The notes under the pieces: generated by a model | Database searches by the model: none | The model's input: only the letters and a program-made list of their open reading frames with translations | What the model was told of the DNA's origin: nothing | Source: Bacillus sp. V5-8f | GTDB lineage: Bacteria; Bacillota; Bacilli; Bacillales; DSM-1321 | Direction of reading: 5' to 3' | DNA length: 64,000 bases | NCBI RefSeq assembly: GCF_002863565.1 | Contig: NZ_PGUW01000005.1 | Location: 124,001 to 188,000, forward strand | Translations under genes and position numbers: made by a program | Shown here: positions 27,462 through 37,368 of the stretch, one piece after another | Layout: each line of letters opens with the position of its first letter | Position numbering within the stretch: the stretch's first letter is position 1

Positions 27462-27593
27462 TATTATCACCCTTTAAAAATTGCATATTAACATCTTACA
27501 ATTTTATTTTACAAATAGAAAGGAAATAAACCTTTCTAGAGAAAATAAGGAAAAAACCTTGTATCTCCGCAGCTGAGTGAGTACTGAACGTGC

Positions 27594-27625
27594 AAAAAAG
27601 GAGCCTGATGAACAAGCTCCTTTTT
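27594..27625 (-). terminator. Strong intrinsic terminator after rplS
   Basis: Minus strand AAAAAGGAGC, 11-base loop, GCTCCTTTTTT. It ends the ylqD-rimM-trmD-rplS unit about 60 bases after the rplS stop. Confidence 0.9.
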
Positions 27626-27687
27626 GTATGCATACTGCTTTAATTATCAGCCTTTTGCTTTGTCCGTATCGGTTAAACCCTTCGCGA

Positions 27688-28035
27688 TTAGCGGCGGATT
27701 TCTTTAATACGGGCTTTCTTACCGCGAAGTTCACGAAGGTAGTAAAGCTTAGCACGGCGTACTTTACCATAGCGTACTACTTCAAGGTTCGCGATTTTTG
27801 GTGTGTGTACAGGGAATGTACGCTCAACTCCTACACCGTAAGATACCTTACGAACTGTGAAAGTTTCGCTGATTCCACCGCCACGGCGCTTGATAACAAC
27901 ACCTTCAAACACCTGGATACGTTCGCGTGTTCCTTCGACAACCTTTACGTGAACACGTACAGTGTCACCAGGACGGAAAGAAGGAAGATCAGAACGAAGT
28001 TGTTCTTTTGTAATTTCATGAATAAGTTGTTGCAT
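27688..28035 (-). CDS. rplS: 50S ribosomal protein L19
   Basis: Component of the 50S subunit at the 30S interface. The 115-residue length is typical. Landmarks are [55 protein letters not shown] and [23 protein letters not shown] 28035 follows GGGAGGAG at about ten bases; upstream in-frame codons belong to the leader. The leader contains a hairpin that may be the L19 autoregulatory structure. Confidence 0.98.
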   Translation of the reverse strand: MQQLIHEITKEQLRSDLPSFRPGDTVRVHVKVVEGTRERIQVFEGVVIKRRGGGISETFTVRKVSYGVGVERTFPVHTPKIANLEVVRYGKVRRAKLYYLRELRGKKARIKEIRR

Positions 28036-28044
28036 AGTTTTTCT

Positions 28045-28125
28045 ACTCCTCCCGGATGCTCTTACAAATCCAATTGCTTGCAGCGGAACATCGTTATAAG
28101 ACTTGAGCTTTGCCCAAGTCACAAA
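28045..28125 (-). promoter_or_regulatory. Candidate L19 leader RNA before rplS
   Basis: In the trmD-rplS gap the RNA can fold GACTTGGGC-AAA-GCTCAAGTC (nine pairs, one G-U). A second element GGATTTGTAAGAGCATCC lies just before the ribosome binding site. An L19 leader at this position is known in Bacillus. Identity here is by position and shape only. Confidence 0.5.
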
Positions 28126-28143
28126 ATTTATATTAACATATTC

Positions 28144-28899
28144 TTAGTCTTGTTGCAATAGCGGCCCGTCTTCTTTTTTCAGTTCTTCGAGGAGTTTTTT
28201 CTCCGTTTCGCTCAATGTGTAGGACTCTAGTAAATCCGGGCGCCGGTTCCATGTTCGACGAAGGGACTCCTTCATTCTCCACACTTCAATATTTTTATGG
28301 TTACCGGAAAGAAGGGTATCTGGAACCTTCATGCCGCGGAAATCTGCCGGCCTTGTATAATGCGGATGTTCGAGGAGCCCTGAAGAATAGGAATCGAGCA
28401 CCGGTGATTCCTCATTTCCAAGAACGCCTGGCAGCAATCTCACAACACTATCGATAATCACCATTGCCCCTAGCTCTCCACCGGTGAGCACATAATCACC
28501 TAGTGAAATTTCGTCCGTGACAAGATGCTCTCTAATCCGCTCATCGTAACCTTCGTAGTGGCCGCAAATAAAAATTAAATGGTCCTCTTGCGAGAGCTGT
28601 TCGGCCTTCTGCTGGTTATACCGTTCACCGGTAGGACAAAGAAGGATAACCCTCGGCTTATTCACTGCCCCTTCACTCAAGTGCGCTACCGCGTCAAAGA
28701 TAGGCTGGGGTTTCAATACCATTCCTGCTCCCCCACCGTAAGGGTAATCGTCGACTGTCCCGTGCTTATTGTCCGCGAAATCACGAAAATTGGTGACATT
28801 GTAGGTTACGGCACCCTTTTCGGCCGCTTTTTTTAGTATGGAGGATCCTAGCACGTTTTCGAACATTTCCGGAAAGATAGACAGAACATCAATTTTCAT
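28144..28899 (-). CDS. trmD: tRNA (guanine-N1)-methyltransferase TrmD
   Basis: SPOUT-fold methyltransferase making m1G37 in tRNAs, which prevents frameshifting. The 251-residue protein has [20 protein letters not shown], the [20 protein letters not shown] segment, [29 protein letters not shown] and the knot motif [20 protein letters not shown]. The start overlaps the rimM stop by one base (TAATG). It ends 108 bases before rplS. Confidence 0.98.
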   Translation of the reverse strand: MKIDVLSIFPEMFENVLGSSILKKAAEKGAVTYNVTNFRDFADNKHGTVDDYPYGGGAGMVLKPQPIFDAVAHLSEGAVNKPRVILLCPTGERYNQQKAEQLSQEDHLIFICGHYEGYDERIREHLVTDEISLGDYVLTGGELGAMVIIDSVVRLLPGVLGNEESPVLDSYSSGLLEHPHYTRPADFRGMKVPDTLLSGNHKNIEVWRMKESLRRTWNRRPDLLESYTLSETEKKLLEELKKEDGPLLQQD

Positions 28900-29417
28900 T
28901 AGTCAAGCAGCCCTTCCATCGGTGTTATGATAATTTTCTTTGCCTCGACATCAACACTTTTTACAATCGCGTCAATATAAGGAATCAAAATGTCCTTTCC
29001 GCCTTTTCCCTTTACGACCCACACATCGTTTGCGCCAGGTGTAAGGATTTCCCTGATTTTCCCTATTCCTTCTCCTTCATCCGTATATACAGTACAGCCG
29101 ATGATTTGGTGAAAATAGTATTCCCCTTCAGGAAGCTGATTTAGCTGATCCTCAGTAACCTTTAATATGCCGCCTTTAAGCGGTTCAACCATATTGATGT
29201 TCGTATAATTTTCAAAAGTAAGCAGGTCAAAATTTTTGTGGGTGCGGTGGGAAGCGATTTTTAATTCGATTGGTTCTCCGCTTTCTTCCTTGAACAAATA
29301 CAATGTATTCCCCTTTTTATACCGTTCCTCTTGAAAGTCGGTCCTTGAAATGACGCGAACTTCACCGCTTATTCCATGGGTATTCACGATCTTTCCTACA
29401 TTAAACCATTTTTCCAT
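28899..29417 (-). CDS. rimM: 16S rRNA processing protein RimM
   Basis: Assembly factor for the 30S head, binding near S19. The 172-residue protein has the N-terminal barrel [20 protein letters not shown] and a PRC-barrel C-terminus with [40 protein letters not shown] and a tail of the [10 protein letters not shown] type. ATG 29417 follows AGAGGTGA; 12 upstream codons overlap ylqD's end region and are not family-like. TrmD and RimM are co-translated. Confidence 0.96.
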   Translation of the reverse strand: MEKWFNVGKIVNTHGISGEVRVISRTDFQEERYKKGNTLYLFKEESGEPIELKIASHRTHKNFDLLTFENYTNINMVEPLKGGILKVTEDQLNQLPEGEYYFHQIIGCTVYTDEGEGIGKIREILTPGANDVWVVKGKGGKDILIPYIDAIVKSVDVEAKKIIITPMEGLLD

Positions 29418-29427
29418 GTTCTCACCT

Positions 29428-29814
29428 CTAACGAATTTCTGAGACGATTCCATCTTTGATCACAATTGTTTTCGTTTGGATGAGTTCATCCCAATTGGCA
29501 CCTATCTCAACATCTACAATACTTTGGACTTCCCTTTCCTTTAACTCACTGCCAATAGGAAGGATATCCAATTGCTCAATCTGAAAATCAAGGAGCTTGA
29601 TCTTCTCCTGCCTGATGTTGATTTCTTTTTCGAAATGGCCGCGTAAGGAAGCTGGCTGAAACTTCTTCGTTTTCTCCAGCTTTTTCAATTCAAAACGAAG
29701 CTGGTCCCCTTCCTTTTGCAGCCGGGATTTATCAGTTTTATATTTCTCAAGGAGCCTATTCTTGCTGGAGTCGGTCAATACTTGATTCACTATGACATTT
29801 TGGAGAATTTTCAT
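29428..29814 (-). CDS. ylqD: YlqD family protein
   Basis: A 128-residue soluble protein of unknown function, conserved in bacilli between khpA and rimM. The N-terminal half is a charged coiled coil (about 20-70, [20 protein letters not shown] onward). The C-terminal half is compact with [20 protein letters not shown] and ends KDGIVSEIR. It starts a transcription unit after the khpA terminator. Context suggests a link to ribosome maturation, but that is inference. Confidence 0.88.
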   Translation of the reverse strand: MKILQNVIVNQVLTDSSKNRLLEKYKTDKSRLQKEGDQLRFELKKLEKTKKFQPASLRGHFEKEINIRQEKIKLLDFQIEQLDILPIGSELKEREVQSIVDVEIGANWDELIQTKTIVIKDGIVSEIR

Positions 29815-30045
29815 CTCCAGCGCCCCCTTTATTTCGCATTTATACGGTTGTATCGAATTATGTATAGATTTTCCCTTTATTTAAGAGTTCCCCTTGATTA
29901 AAATCTTACTCTTTGTTACCCGCTACCTTCTACTATCATGCACTGAACCGACATTCATAAAATAGGGAAATTTTTTTGGAAGGTTATATATTTAGCTGAC
30001 TGCATTTTCTAACCAAAGCCGGATTCGTTTTTAAGATTACCTATT

Positions 30046-30073
30046 AAAAAAGGAAGGGTGCTACCCCTCCCTT
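30046..30073 (-). terminator. Intrinsic terminator after khpA
   Basis: Minus strand AAGGGAGGG pairs with CCCTTCCTT (one G-T) around GTAGCA, followed by six T residues. The stem includes the khpA stop codon. It closes the ylxM-ffh-rpsP-khpA unit. Confidence 0.85.
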
Positions 30074-30302
30074 ATTCGGAAATCTCCAAATAGATTTTCT
30101 TTTGCTGCGAGTATCCTGCTGCGTAAACCACAGTCCGAATTGCCTTAGCAACACGCCCCTGCTTTCCGATCACCTTGCCCATATCTTCCTTGTTGACAGA
30201 AAGGAAGTAGGTAATCTTGCCATCCTCTTCCTTTGAGGTCACAACGACTTCGTCAGGATGATCTACAAGAGGGGAAACAATCGCTTCAATTAATTCTTTC
30301 AT
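30072..30302 (-). CDS. khpA: KH-domain RNA-binding protein KhpA (YlqC)
   Basis: A 76-residue protein consisting of one KH domain with the GxxG loop in VIGKQGRVAKAIRTVV. KhpA proteins bind RNA, often as a partner of KhpB/Jag, and influence cell division and elongation in other firmicutes. It begins 13 bases after rpsP and is followed at once by a terminator. The position between rpsP and ylqD is conserved. Confidence 0.95.
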   Translation of the reverse strand: MKELIEAIVSPLVDHPDEVVVTSKEEDGKITYFLSVNKEDMGKVIGKQGRVAKAIRTVVYAAGYSQQKKIYLEISE

Positions 30303-30315
30303 CGATTAGGATCGA

Positions 30316-30588
30316 TTACTTGCTGTTTTTAGCATTGTGGAATTTTTCCATAATGCCTTCGTTTGAGAACAGGTTGCGCACTGTGTCAGATGGTTTCGCA
30401 CCGTCTGCAAGCCATTTAAGCGCAAGCTCTTCATTGATTTCAACCGCAGCCGGTTGTGCAACCGGGTTGTAAGTTCCAACCACTTCAATGAAACGGCCGT
30501 CACGCGGTGAACGAGAATCTGCAACTACGATACGATAAAAAGGAGATTTTTTAGCTCCCATACGTTTTAAACGAATTTTTACTGCCAT
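30316..30588 (-). CDS. rpsP: 30S ribosomal protein S16
   Basis: Component of the 30S body. The 90-residue product begins [20 protein letters not shown] and includes [20 protein letters not shown] and [22 protein letters not shown] 30588 follows GGAGGTG at nine bases; four upstream in-frame codons fall between that site and the start and are excluded. It is co-transcribed with ffh upstream and khpA downstream. Confidence 0.98.
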   Translation of the reverse strand: MAVKIRLKRMGAKKSPFYRIVVADSRSPRDGRFIEVVGTYNPVAQPAAVEINEELALKWLADGAKPSDTVRNLFSNEGIMEKFHNAKNSK

Positions 30589-30681
30589 GTTAAATAGCAC
30601 CTCCGAATAGTTTCACACAAGATAGTATAATACCAAATGTTATATAGGTTTGTAAAGGTTTTTTTCTTAACAGTAACGAAA

Positions 30682-30795
30682 AGTGAAAGTGCCTCGCCCA
30701 GCCCCGACCTGCGTAAGACACAGATCGTAGGAAATCCTGATTTCCGGAGAGCTGTGGCTTATGACCTTGAGGGACTAGGCACTGAAACTAGACAC
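30682..30795. repeat. Dispersed hairpin repeat, copy B (rpsP-ffh gap)
   Basis: An element of about 114 bases whose ends AGTGCCT (30688) and AGGCACT (30783) are perfectly inverted, with inner arms AAGACACAG and CTGTGGCTT. Its left part (GCCTCGCCCAGCCCCGAC) and right part (TGAAACTAGACAC) match copy A at 49326-49421. It is not coding. Confidence 0.65.
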
Positions 30796-30807
30796 GATTA
30801 AAATCCT

Positions 30808-32151
30808 TTACATGAAAGGGAATTTAAAGCCACCTTTTTTCTTCCCTTTTTGCATGTTTGTTACTTGCTTCATCATTTTCTTCATCTCTTCGAATTGCTT
30901 TAAGAGCCGGTTTACTTCCTGGATGGATGTACCGCTTCCCTTTGCAATCCGTTTCCTGCGTCCCGCGTTGATCACTTCGGGCTGTTCTTTTTCATGCTTT
31001 GTCATGGACCGGATAATCGCCTCGACATGGCCGATCTGCTTTTCATCTATCGAGAGATTATCGATGCCTTTGATTTTGTTAGCCCCCGGCAGCATCCTGA
31101 TTAAATCATCAAGAGGCCCCATATTGCGGACCTGACCAAGCTGATCGAGGAAGTCGTCAAAGGTGAATGAAGCTGTTCGCATTTTCTTTTCAAGCTCTTT
31201 TGCCTTTTCTTCATCCACATTCGCCTGCGCTTTTTCGATGAGAGTCAGAACATCTCCCATTCCAAGGATCCTGGATGCCATCCTCTCCGGATGAAATGGT
31301 TCAAGAGCGTCCAATTTCTCGCCCATACCCACGAATTTAATCGGTGTGTTGCTGACAGAACGGATGGAAAGTGCGGCACCTCCTCGGGTGTCGCCATCAA
31401 GCTTGGTCAAAACAACGCCGGTCAATCCGAGCTGTTCATTGAAGCTCTCCGCAACATTCACTGCATCCTGCCCGGTCATGGCATCGACCACGAGAAAGAT
31501 TTCATCAGGTTTGGCCAGTTCCTTGATCTCCTTTAGCTCGCCCATCAGGTTTTCATCTATGTGAAGGCGGCCTGCGGTATCAATCAGAACATAATCGTTA
31601 TGGTCCTGCTTTGCCTTTTCAATCGCTTGTCTGGTGATTTCGACTGGGCTTACCTGATCTCCCAAAGAAAAGACCGGCATGCTGAGCTGTTTTCCAAGAG
31701 TTTCAAGCTGCTTGATCGCTGCAGGACGGTATATATCCGCCGCTACCAGCAGTGGCTTGCGATTGTATTTTTTTCTAAGCAGATTAGCAAGCTTACCGGA
31801 TGTCGTCGTTTTACCGGCACCCTGTAGCCCGACCATCATAATGACTGTTGGGGGCCGCGAAGATACGGCAATTTTGCTTTGCTCCCCGCCCATCAACTCA
31901 GTTAGTTCTTCTTTAACAACCTTGATTACCTGCTGGCCAGGGGTTAAGCTTTTGAGCACTTCCTGACCTACCGCCCGCTCGCTGACGCGCTTGACAAAAT
32001 CCTTGACGACCTTGAAGTTAACATCGGCTTCCAATAAGGCAAGCCGGACTTCCCGCATCATTTCTTTGACATCGGCTTCATTGATTTTTCCTTTGCCTCG
32101 GATCTTTTGCATCGTATTTTGCAGTCGGCCGGCCAATCCTTCAAATGCCAT
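30808..32151 (-). CDS. ffh: Signal recognition particle protein Ffh (SRP54)
   Basis: GTPase that binds signal sequences with scRNA and delivers ribosomes to FtsY. The 447-residue protein has the N domain (MAFEGLAGRLQNTMQKIRGK), a G domain with GLQGAGKTTTSGKLAN, VLIDTAGRLHIDENLMGELK and TKLDGDTRGGAALSI, and a C-terminal M domain with GRRKRIAKGSGTSIQEVNRL. The tail is basic and short of methionines relative to E. coli, as in bacilli. It follows ylxM at 11 bases. Confidence 0.98.
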   Translation of the reverse strand: MAFEGLAGRLQNTMQKIRGKGKINEADVKEMMREVRLALLEADVNFKVVKDFVKRVSERAVGQEVLKSLTPGQQVIKVVKEELTELMGGEQSKIAVSSRPPTVIMMVGLQGAGKTTTSGKLANLLRKKYNRKPLLVAADIYRPAAIKQLETLGKQLSMPVFSLGDQVSPVEITRQAIEKAKQDHNDYVLIDTAGRLHIDENLMGELKEIKELAKPDEIFLVVDAMTGQDAVNVAESFNEQLGLTGVVLTKLDGDTRGGAALSIRSVSNTPIKFVGMGEKLDALEPFHPERMASRILGMGDVLTLIEKAQANVDEEKAKELEKKMRTASFTFDDFLDQLGQVRNMGPLDDLIRMLPGANKIKGIDNLSIDEKQIGHVEAIIRSMTKHEKEQPEVINAGRRKRIAKGSGTSIQEVNRLLKQFEEMKKMMKQVTNMQKGKKKGGFKFPFM

Positions 32152-32162
32152 ACAACCGCCTC

Positions 32163-32495
32163 CTAATCCAACTTCTCAAGCTCTTGAACAGCGGATAACA
32201 GCTCCTGCTTCGAAAGGTTGTCCTTTTCAGCCATTGCTTTTATATCCGATATCCATTTGTTTCGCTCTTGAAATTTTTGAAATAGTAAGAGCTTTGCTTC
32301 ATATTCCTCAAGCATCGCTTCTGTTCTCTTTATGTTGTCATAAACTGCCTGCCTGCTTACTTCATATTCTTCGGCAATCTCGCCAAGAGAGTAATCATCC
32401 AGATAGTAAAGGGCCATATAGCTCTTTTGCTTTTCAGTCAACAACGATTGGTAAAAATCGAACAGATAGTTGATGCGCGTTGTTTTTTCAAGCAT
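32163..32495 (-). CDS. ylxM: YlxM, putative SRP-associated helix-turn-helix protein
   Basis: A 110-residue protein with a sigma-70 region 4-like helix-turn-helix: [20 protein letters not shown] followed by [20 protein letters not shown]. It is always linked to ffh in firmicutes and YlxM of streptococci has been reported to affect SRP function. Whether it binds DNA or RNA is not settled. A perfect TTGACA promoter element is visible 47-75 bases upstream, so ylxM opens the operon. Confidence 0.92.
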   Translation of the reverse strand: MLEKTTRINYLFDFYQSLLTEKQKSYMALYYLDDYSLGEIAEEYEVSRQAVYDNIKRTEAMLEEYEAKLLLFQKFQERNKWISDIKAMAEKDNLSKQELLSAVQELEKLD

Positions 32496-32541
32496 TTCGC
32501 CAACCCCTTATGTGTTAAGTGAAATCCCTTTACAACATAAT

Positions 32542-32570
32542 AGTCTATATAATTCAGGCGATATTGTCAA
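32542..32570 (-). promoter_or_regulatory. Probable sigma-A promoter of ylxM-ffh-rpsP-khpA
   Basis: Minus strand TTGACA (32570-32565), 17 bases, TAGACT (32547-32542). The -35 is perfect and the -10 is 4/6 within an AT-rich stretch. It lies directly after the ftsY terminator. Confidence 0.65.
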
Positions 32571-32587
32571 GGCACAACCTTAACATC

Positions 32588-32620
32588 GAAAAACCGAAGG
32601 GAAACCCCCTTCGGTTTTTC
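32588..32620 (-). terminator. Strong intrinsic terminator after ftsY
   Basis: Minus strand GAAAAACCGAAGGG pairs perfectly with CCCTTCGGTTTTTC around a five-base loop. The right arm carries the T-run. It begins two bases after the ftsY stop. Confidence 0.92.
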
Positions 32621-32622
32621 AA

Positions 32623-33612
32623 TTATTCGGCTTCTTTTTCTATCAAATCAGCGAATAGTCCATACACATATTTTTCCGCATCGAATTCCTGCAGGTCATC
32701 CATCCGCTCCCCAAGTCCGACAAGCTTAACCGGAATCGATAATTCATTGCGAATGGCAAGCACGATGCCGCCCTTTGCAGTGCCGTCAAGTTTCGTAAGC
32801 ACAATACCTGAAACATTGGTTGCTTCCTTGAACGTTTTTGCCTGGATTAACGCGTTCTGCCCTGTCGTTGCATCCAAGACTAACAACACCTCATGCGGTG
32901 CTCCGGGAACTTCTCGTTCAATTACGCGTTTTACCTTTTCCAGCTCTTTCATTAGATTTACTTTATTCTGCAGCCGTCCTGCTGTATCGCAAATAAGAAT
33001 ATCCGCTTTGCGAGCTTTTGCCGACTGGATGGCATCATACATAACTGCAGCAGGATCAGAGCCTTCCGCCTGCTTGATGACTTCGACTCCGACACGGCTG
33101 CCCCAAACCTCAAGCTGTTCAATCGCCCCGGCACGGAATGTATCTCCTGCAGCAAGGATGACAGATTTTCCTTCTTCTTTAAACTTATGAGCTAATTTGC
33201 CTATGGTTGTGGTTTTACCAACGCCATTAACACCGACGAAAAGCATGACCGTGAGTCCGTCCTCCTGGACATTCAACTCTCCTGATGCCTCGTCACCTCC
33301 CTGATATATATCAACTAGCTTTTCTGATATCACAGATTGGACATCTTTCGTATCGGAAATATTTCGCCGTTTGACTTCCATCTTCAGCTCGTCGATCAGC
33401 TCCATCACTGTTTCGAAACCAACATCCGCCCCAATCAGAATTTCCTCTAGCTCTTCAAAAAACTCCTCATCCACTTTACGGTAGCGGGCAACCAGGTCAT
33501 TCACCCTGCCGGCAAATGAATCCCGGGTTTTTGTCAGTCCCTCCTTGAATTTTTCAGAAACGGAATCCGCCTGATTCGTAAATTTTTCCTTCAATTTCTT
33601 AAAAAAGCTCAT
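32623..33612 (-). CDS. ftsY: Signal recognition particle receptor FtsY
   Basis: Membrane-associated SRP receptor GTPase, partner of Ffh. The 329-residue protein has a short basic N-terminus (MSFFKKLKEKFTNQ), the N domain with EEFFEELEEILIGADVGFET, and G motifs GVNGVGKTTTIGKL, DTAGRLQNKVNLMKELEKVK and TKLDGTAKGGIVL. ATG 33612 follows AAAGGAG; the preceding TTG is less well placed. It lacks the long acidic A domain of E. coli, as usual in bacilli. Confidence 0.97.
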   Translation of the reverse strand: MSFFKKLKEKFTNQADSVSEKFKEGLTKTRDSFAGRVNDLVARYRKVDEEFFEELEEILIGADVGFETVMELIDELKMEVKRRNISDTKDVQSVISEKLVDIYQGGDEASGELNVQEDGLTVMLFVGVNGVGKTTTIGKLAHKFKEEGKSVILAAGDTFRAGAIEQLEVWGSRVGVEVIKQAEGSDPAAVMYDAIQSAKARKADILICDTAGRLQNKVNLMKELEKVKRVIEREVPGAPHEVLLVLDATTGQNALIQAKTFKEATNVSGIVLTKLDGTAKGGIVLAIRNELSIPVKLVGLGERMDDLQEFDAEKYVYGLFADLIEKEAE

Positions 33613-33667
33613 CAAATCGCTCCTTTGCTAAATCGTAATGAAACCTTTTTTTCTCGATTATTTTATT

Positions 33668-36600
33668 CTAAGCCTTGGCAAATTCCTTCGTTTCCTCCAA
33701 TCGCACCGACACGAGTTTTGATACCCCGGATTCCTGCATCGTAACACCATAAAGGACGTCCGCTTCCTCCATCGTGCCTTTGCGGTGGGTGATGACGATA
33801 AATTGTGTGTTAAAACTGAACCGCTTCAAATAATGGCTGAATCGGACGACATTTGCCTCATCTAGTGCAGCTTCCACTTCATCAAGGATACAAAACGGCA
33901 CAGGCCGGACCTTGAGGATAGAAAACAAGAGCGCAATCGCCGTTAAGGCACGTTCTCCTCCAGACAATAGCCCCAGATTTTGCAGGTTTTTTCCTGGCGG
34001 CTGCGCGATGATTTCCACGCCAGTATTCAGTAAATCATCTGGATCAGTGAGCTTTAATTCCGCTCTCCCTCCCCCAAATAGCTCTCTAAATACTTGTCCA
34101 AATTGATCGTGTATTGCAAAAAAGCTATCAGCGAATCGGCGTGTCATTTCATCGTCCATCTCTTCGATTACTTGGAATAATGTGTCCTTGGCCTGCACAA
34201 GATCTTCTTTTTGTTCAATTAGAAATTTATATCGTTCTGAAACTCTGTCAAACTCGTCAATAGCACCTAGGTTCACTGTCCCAAGCTCTTCAATCGAAAG
34301 CTTGATTAACTTTACCTTTTTCCTCGCTTCCTCAGCAGAGATTTCCAGTGTGAATTTCTCTTTGGCCCCTTCAAATGAGAGGAGATACTCTTCTCTTAAC
34401 TGGTCAAGGCGATTTTCCAATTCAACGTCCAAACGGTTCAATTTCACTTCTTCGTCTTTAACAACCTCGGAAATGCCTTTATACTGTCGCTTTAATTCCT
34501 TCAACACGAATCCAAGATTTTCCAGGTCTTCCTGGTAAACAGCCCGTTCTTCTTTGCTGGCAGCCAATAACTGCACGGTCCGGTTTTTTTCTTCCAACTT
34601 CTTCTTTGCCGCCAGTTCTAGCGATTCTTCACCACTGGAATTATCGGACATCTCATTTGTAAGCAATGAGAGATCTTCCTTTTGTTCGGTTAACCGCTCC
34701 ACAACAAGAGATAAATCCCGTTCCAGTCGTTGATACTTTTCCTGTTGGTTTTGCAGCTGTTCACGCTTTGAGGCAAGCAAGACCCTTAACTCATTCGTTT
34801 CTTCAGCAAGGACTTCCTTGGATGACTGCTGCATTTTCTTTTGCTTCGTTAACTCTTCTATTTCAGCATCAAGATTTTTTGTTTCAGCATCACAGTTTTC
34901 CAAAATGGACTGCAAGGCATGGATCCTATTATTTTTATCGCGCTGTTCTTCTCTCAAGGATTTTTTATCTAAATCATAGAGATGAAGCCTCTCGTTTACA
35001 TTTTTCTCCTCTATTTCCACCTCTCGGATTTCACCCTTAAGTGATTGTTCCTTTAAACGAAGACCTTCACCAGACTTTCTCATTTCTTCAATTTTATCGT
35101 CTTGTTTCGCTGTATCCAGTTTTAGCTGTTTTACATGCAATTCAAGTTTGCCAGTCTTGTCTTCCATGCCTGCGAGCTTATCCTTTAAATCCTCTAGTTC
35201 CCCTTTTCTGGAAAGCAAAGATGACCCCTTCTGTTTAAGGGAACCTCCCGTCATTGAACCTCCAGGATTTACGATATCACCATCAAATGTCACAAATCTA
35301 TATTTATGCCCTACTAGAGTTGCTAACTCATTGGCCCCTTTTAAATCCTTTGTGATTACAACCGTTCCTAGAAGATTGGTAGCGATCTGCCTGTACCGGT
35401 CATGATATTTGATTAAATCTGCCGCACTTCCGATAAAGGAAGGATGGCCTTTCATTAATGACAGTTGGGAAGCGGGAATCTCCCGGCCTTTTACTACGGA
35501 AAGAGGAAGGAACGTAGCCCGGCCAAATCCATTTTTCTTCAAGTAGGCAATGGCCGTCCTGGCATGTTCTTCATTATCCATAACGATATGCTGCATTGCC
35601 CCCCCTAGCGCTGTCTCAATCGCTGTCTGGTACTCCTTTGGCACCGTAATCAGCTCGGCAATTGCGCCTTCAACACCTGGAAGCGAGCGGTTTTTTTGTT
35701 TTAAAACTTCTTTTACACCCTGGAAAAATCCGGTGTAGTCATCTTCCATTTCCTCGAGGATTTGCTTGCGGGATTTTGCCTGCTGCAAAAACTGCAGGGC
35801 TTGGTACAAAGTAGTTTCCTGCTTTTGGTAGTTCATTTTAAGCTGCTCAGACTTCCTCTGTTCTTGCCTATAAAGACGGACGTGCTCCTCAATCTGAAAA
35901 TGCACATCCTCAAGCAATTTCTGGAGACTGGCCTTCTTATCTTCGATATCCTTCCTGGCTGCAAGAAATTTAGCATTATCCTCATCAAGCCGAGAATTTC
36001 TGTGTTCATGCATGCTTTGCTGCTGTTGCAGCATGTTGAGCTCATTTTTTGCAGTGGCCTGCTTGTTCAGCCATTCTATATAATCACTTTTCAGGGCTTC
36101 GATAGCCTCATCTAGATTGGCTTTGAACATACTTAAACTTTTTTGCTTCTCTGCCAGGCTTTTTTGCAAATTTTCCACTTCTGTAACCAGCCTGGAAAGA
36201 TGTATTTCCTCCTGCCCCTTTTGTGCCGTTAATTCAACGATTCTTTTTTCGGCTTCTTCGATTGATTTCAGAAGCTGGTTTTTATTTTGGCTGGCGTTCT
36301 TCTTTCGTTCCTTTAGAACTTCTTTCCGCCCCTCTAGCTTTTCCAGCTCTTCACTGGCCTTAAGCAGTTGTTCATGAAGCAACGCAGCCTTCTGGTCAAG
36401 GGCGTTCATTTTATTCCGTATGTCTTCCACGCGAGCTTCTTTTTGCACAAGCTCACTTGACATCCTCGTCTCCAGGTGAGTATGCTCCTCCATTTCGCTT
36501 GAAAGCTTTTCCCACTTTTCATGGAGTGCCTCAATCTCAGATACAGTTAGTGCTACCTCAATTTTTTTCAGCTCCTCTTTTTTCTCGAGAAACTCTTTCG

Positions 36601-37234
36601 CAAGAGAGGACTGGATTTTCAGCGGCTCAACTTGTACCTCAAGTTCTGATAAAATATCGTTAACACGATTCAGGTTTTCCTGTGTTTCCGATAGTTTGCT
36701 TTCCGCTTTTTTCTTACGTGTTTTATATTTCAAAACCCCTGCTGCTTCCTCGAATATCACTCGTCTATCTTCCGATTTGCTGCTCAGGATTTCTTCAACC
36801 TTTCCCTGGCTAATAATGGAAAAGGCTTCACGCCCAAGCCCTGAATCCATGAATAAATCGATGATATCCTTCAGCCTGCAGGACTGTTTATTAATAAAAA
36901 ATTCACTATCCCCGGATCTGTTCACCCGCCGTGTAACGCTCACTTCATGGAAATCGATCGGCAGCGAACTTGTGCTATTATCAAGCGTTAATGACACTTC
37001 TGCATAATTCAGGGCTTTCCTAGAGTCACTGCCTGCAAAAATGATATCTTCCATTTTAGTACCGCGAAGTGATTTTGCTGACTGCTCACCAAGTACCCAT
37101 CGAATCGCATCCGTAATATTGCTCTTGCCACTTCCATTAGGCCCTACCACAGCTGTAACACCCGGAACAAAGTCTACAGAAATTTTTTCTGCGAATGATT
37201 TGAATCCTGCAACGTCCAAGCGTTTGAGGAACAT
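33668..37234 (-). CDS. smc: Chromosome partition protein SMC
   Basis: Condensin ATPase that compacts and separates the chromosome with ScpA and ScpB. The 1188-residue protein has the N-terminal Walker A GPNGSGKSNITDAI (about 32-45), two long coiled coils (about 165-500 and 670-1010), and a hinge near 510-640 with ELITVPKEYQTAIETALGGA and GDIVNPGGSMTGG. The C-terminal ABC signature is LLSGGERALTAIAL and Walker B is PFCILDEVEAALDEAN. Gene order rnc-smc-ftsY is conserved. No truncation is seen. Confidence 0.98.
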   Translation of the reverse strand: MFLKRLDVAGFKSFAEKISVDFVPGVTAVVGPNGSGKSNITDAIRWVLGEQSAKSLRGTKMEDIIFAGSDSRKALNYAEVSLTLDNSTSSLPIDFHEVSVTRRVNRSGDSEFFINKQSCRLKDIIDLFMDSGLGREAFSIISQGKVEEILSSKSEDRRVIFEEAAGVLKYKTRKKKAESKLSETQENLNRVNDILSELEVQVEPLKIQSSLAKEFLEKKEELKKIEVALTVSEIEALHEKWEKLSSEMEEHTHLETRMSSELVQKEARVEDIRNKMNALDQKAALLHEQLLKASEELEKLEGRKEVLKERKKNASQNKNQLLKSIEEAEKRIVELTAQKGQEEIHLSRLVTEVENLQKSLAEKQKSLSMFKANLDEAIEALKSDYIEWLNKQATAKNELNMLQQQQSMHEHRNSRLDEDNAKFLAARKDIEDKKASLQKLLEDVHFQIEEHVRLYRQEQRKSEQLKMNYQKQETTLYQALQFLQQAKSRKQILEEMEDDYTGFFQGVKEVLKQKNRSLPGVEGAIAELITVPKEYQTAIETALGGAMQHIVMDNEEHARTAIAYLKKNGFGRATFLPLSVVKGREIPASQLSLMKGHPSFIGSAADLIKYHDRYRQIATNLLGTVVITKDLKGANELATLVGHKYRFVTFDGDIVNPGGSMTGGSLKQKGSSLLSRKGELEDLKDKLAGMEDKTGKLELHVKQLKLDTAKQDDKIEEMRKSGEGLRLKEQSLKGEIREVEIEEKNVNERLHLYDLDKKSLREEQRDKNNRIHALQSILENCDAETKNLDAEIEELTKQKKMQQSSKEVLAEETNELRVLLASKREQLQNQQEKYQRLERDLSLVVERLTEQKEDLSLLTNEMSDNSSGEESLELAAKKKLEEKNRTVQLLAASKEERAVYQEDLENLGFVLKELKRQYKGISEVVKDEEVKLNRLDVELENRLDQLREEYLLSFEGAKEKFTLEISAEEARKKVKLIKLSIEELGTVNLGAIDEFDRVSERYKFLIEQKEDLVQAKDTLFQVIEEMDDEMTRRFADSFFAIHDQFGQVFRELFGGGRAELKLTDPDDLLNTGVEIIAQPPGKNLQNLGLLSGGERALTAIALLFSILKVRPVPFCILDEVEAALDEANVVRFSHYLKRFSFNTQFIVITHRKGTMEEADVLYGVTMQESGVSKLVSVRLEETKEFAKA

Positions 37235-37255
37235 TTCATTTCCCCCTTATCTATT

Positions 37256-37300
37256 AGAAAGAGCAAGCGCCCTGTTATCACGACCGTCGATTAACATTCA
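37256..37300. repeat. Dispersed repeat fragment, copy D (smc-rnc gap)
   Basis: Contains AAGCGCCC and CACGTCCTGT in the same order and similar spacing as copy C (41943-42010). It is short and degenerate. Membership of the family is tentative. Confidence 0.4.
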
Positions 37301-37368
37301 CGTCCTGTAAGCAAAAGTGGACATATGCACAAAGAGCTTCCGAGAAACACTTCGCTGAGTTTTTGGAG

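Noticed and set aside
27577-28161. 194-codon plus-strand open frame
   Set aside because: Covers the rplS terminator and rplS itself in antisense. Cys/Tyr/Phe-rich shadow translation.
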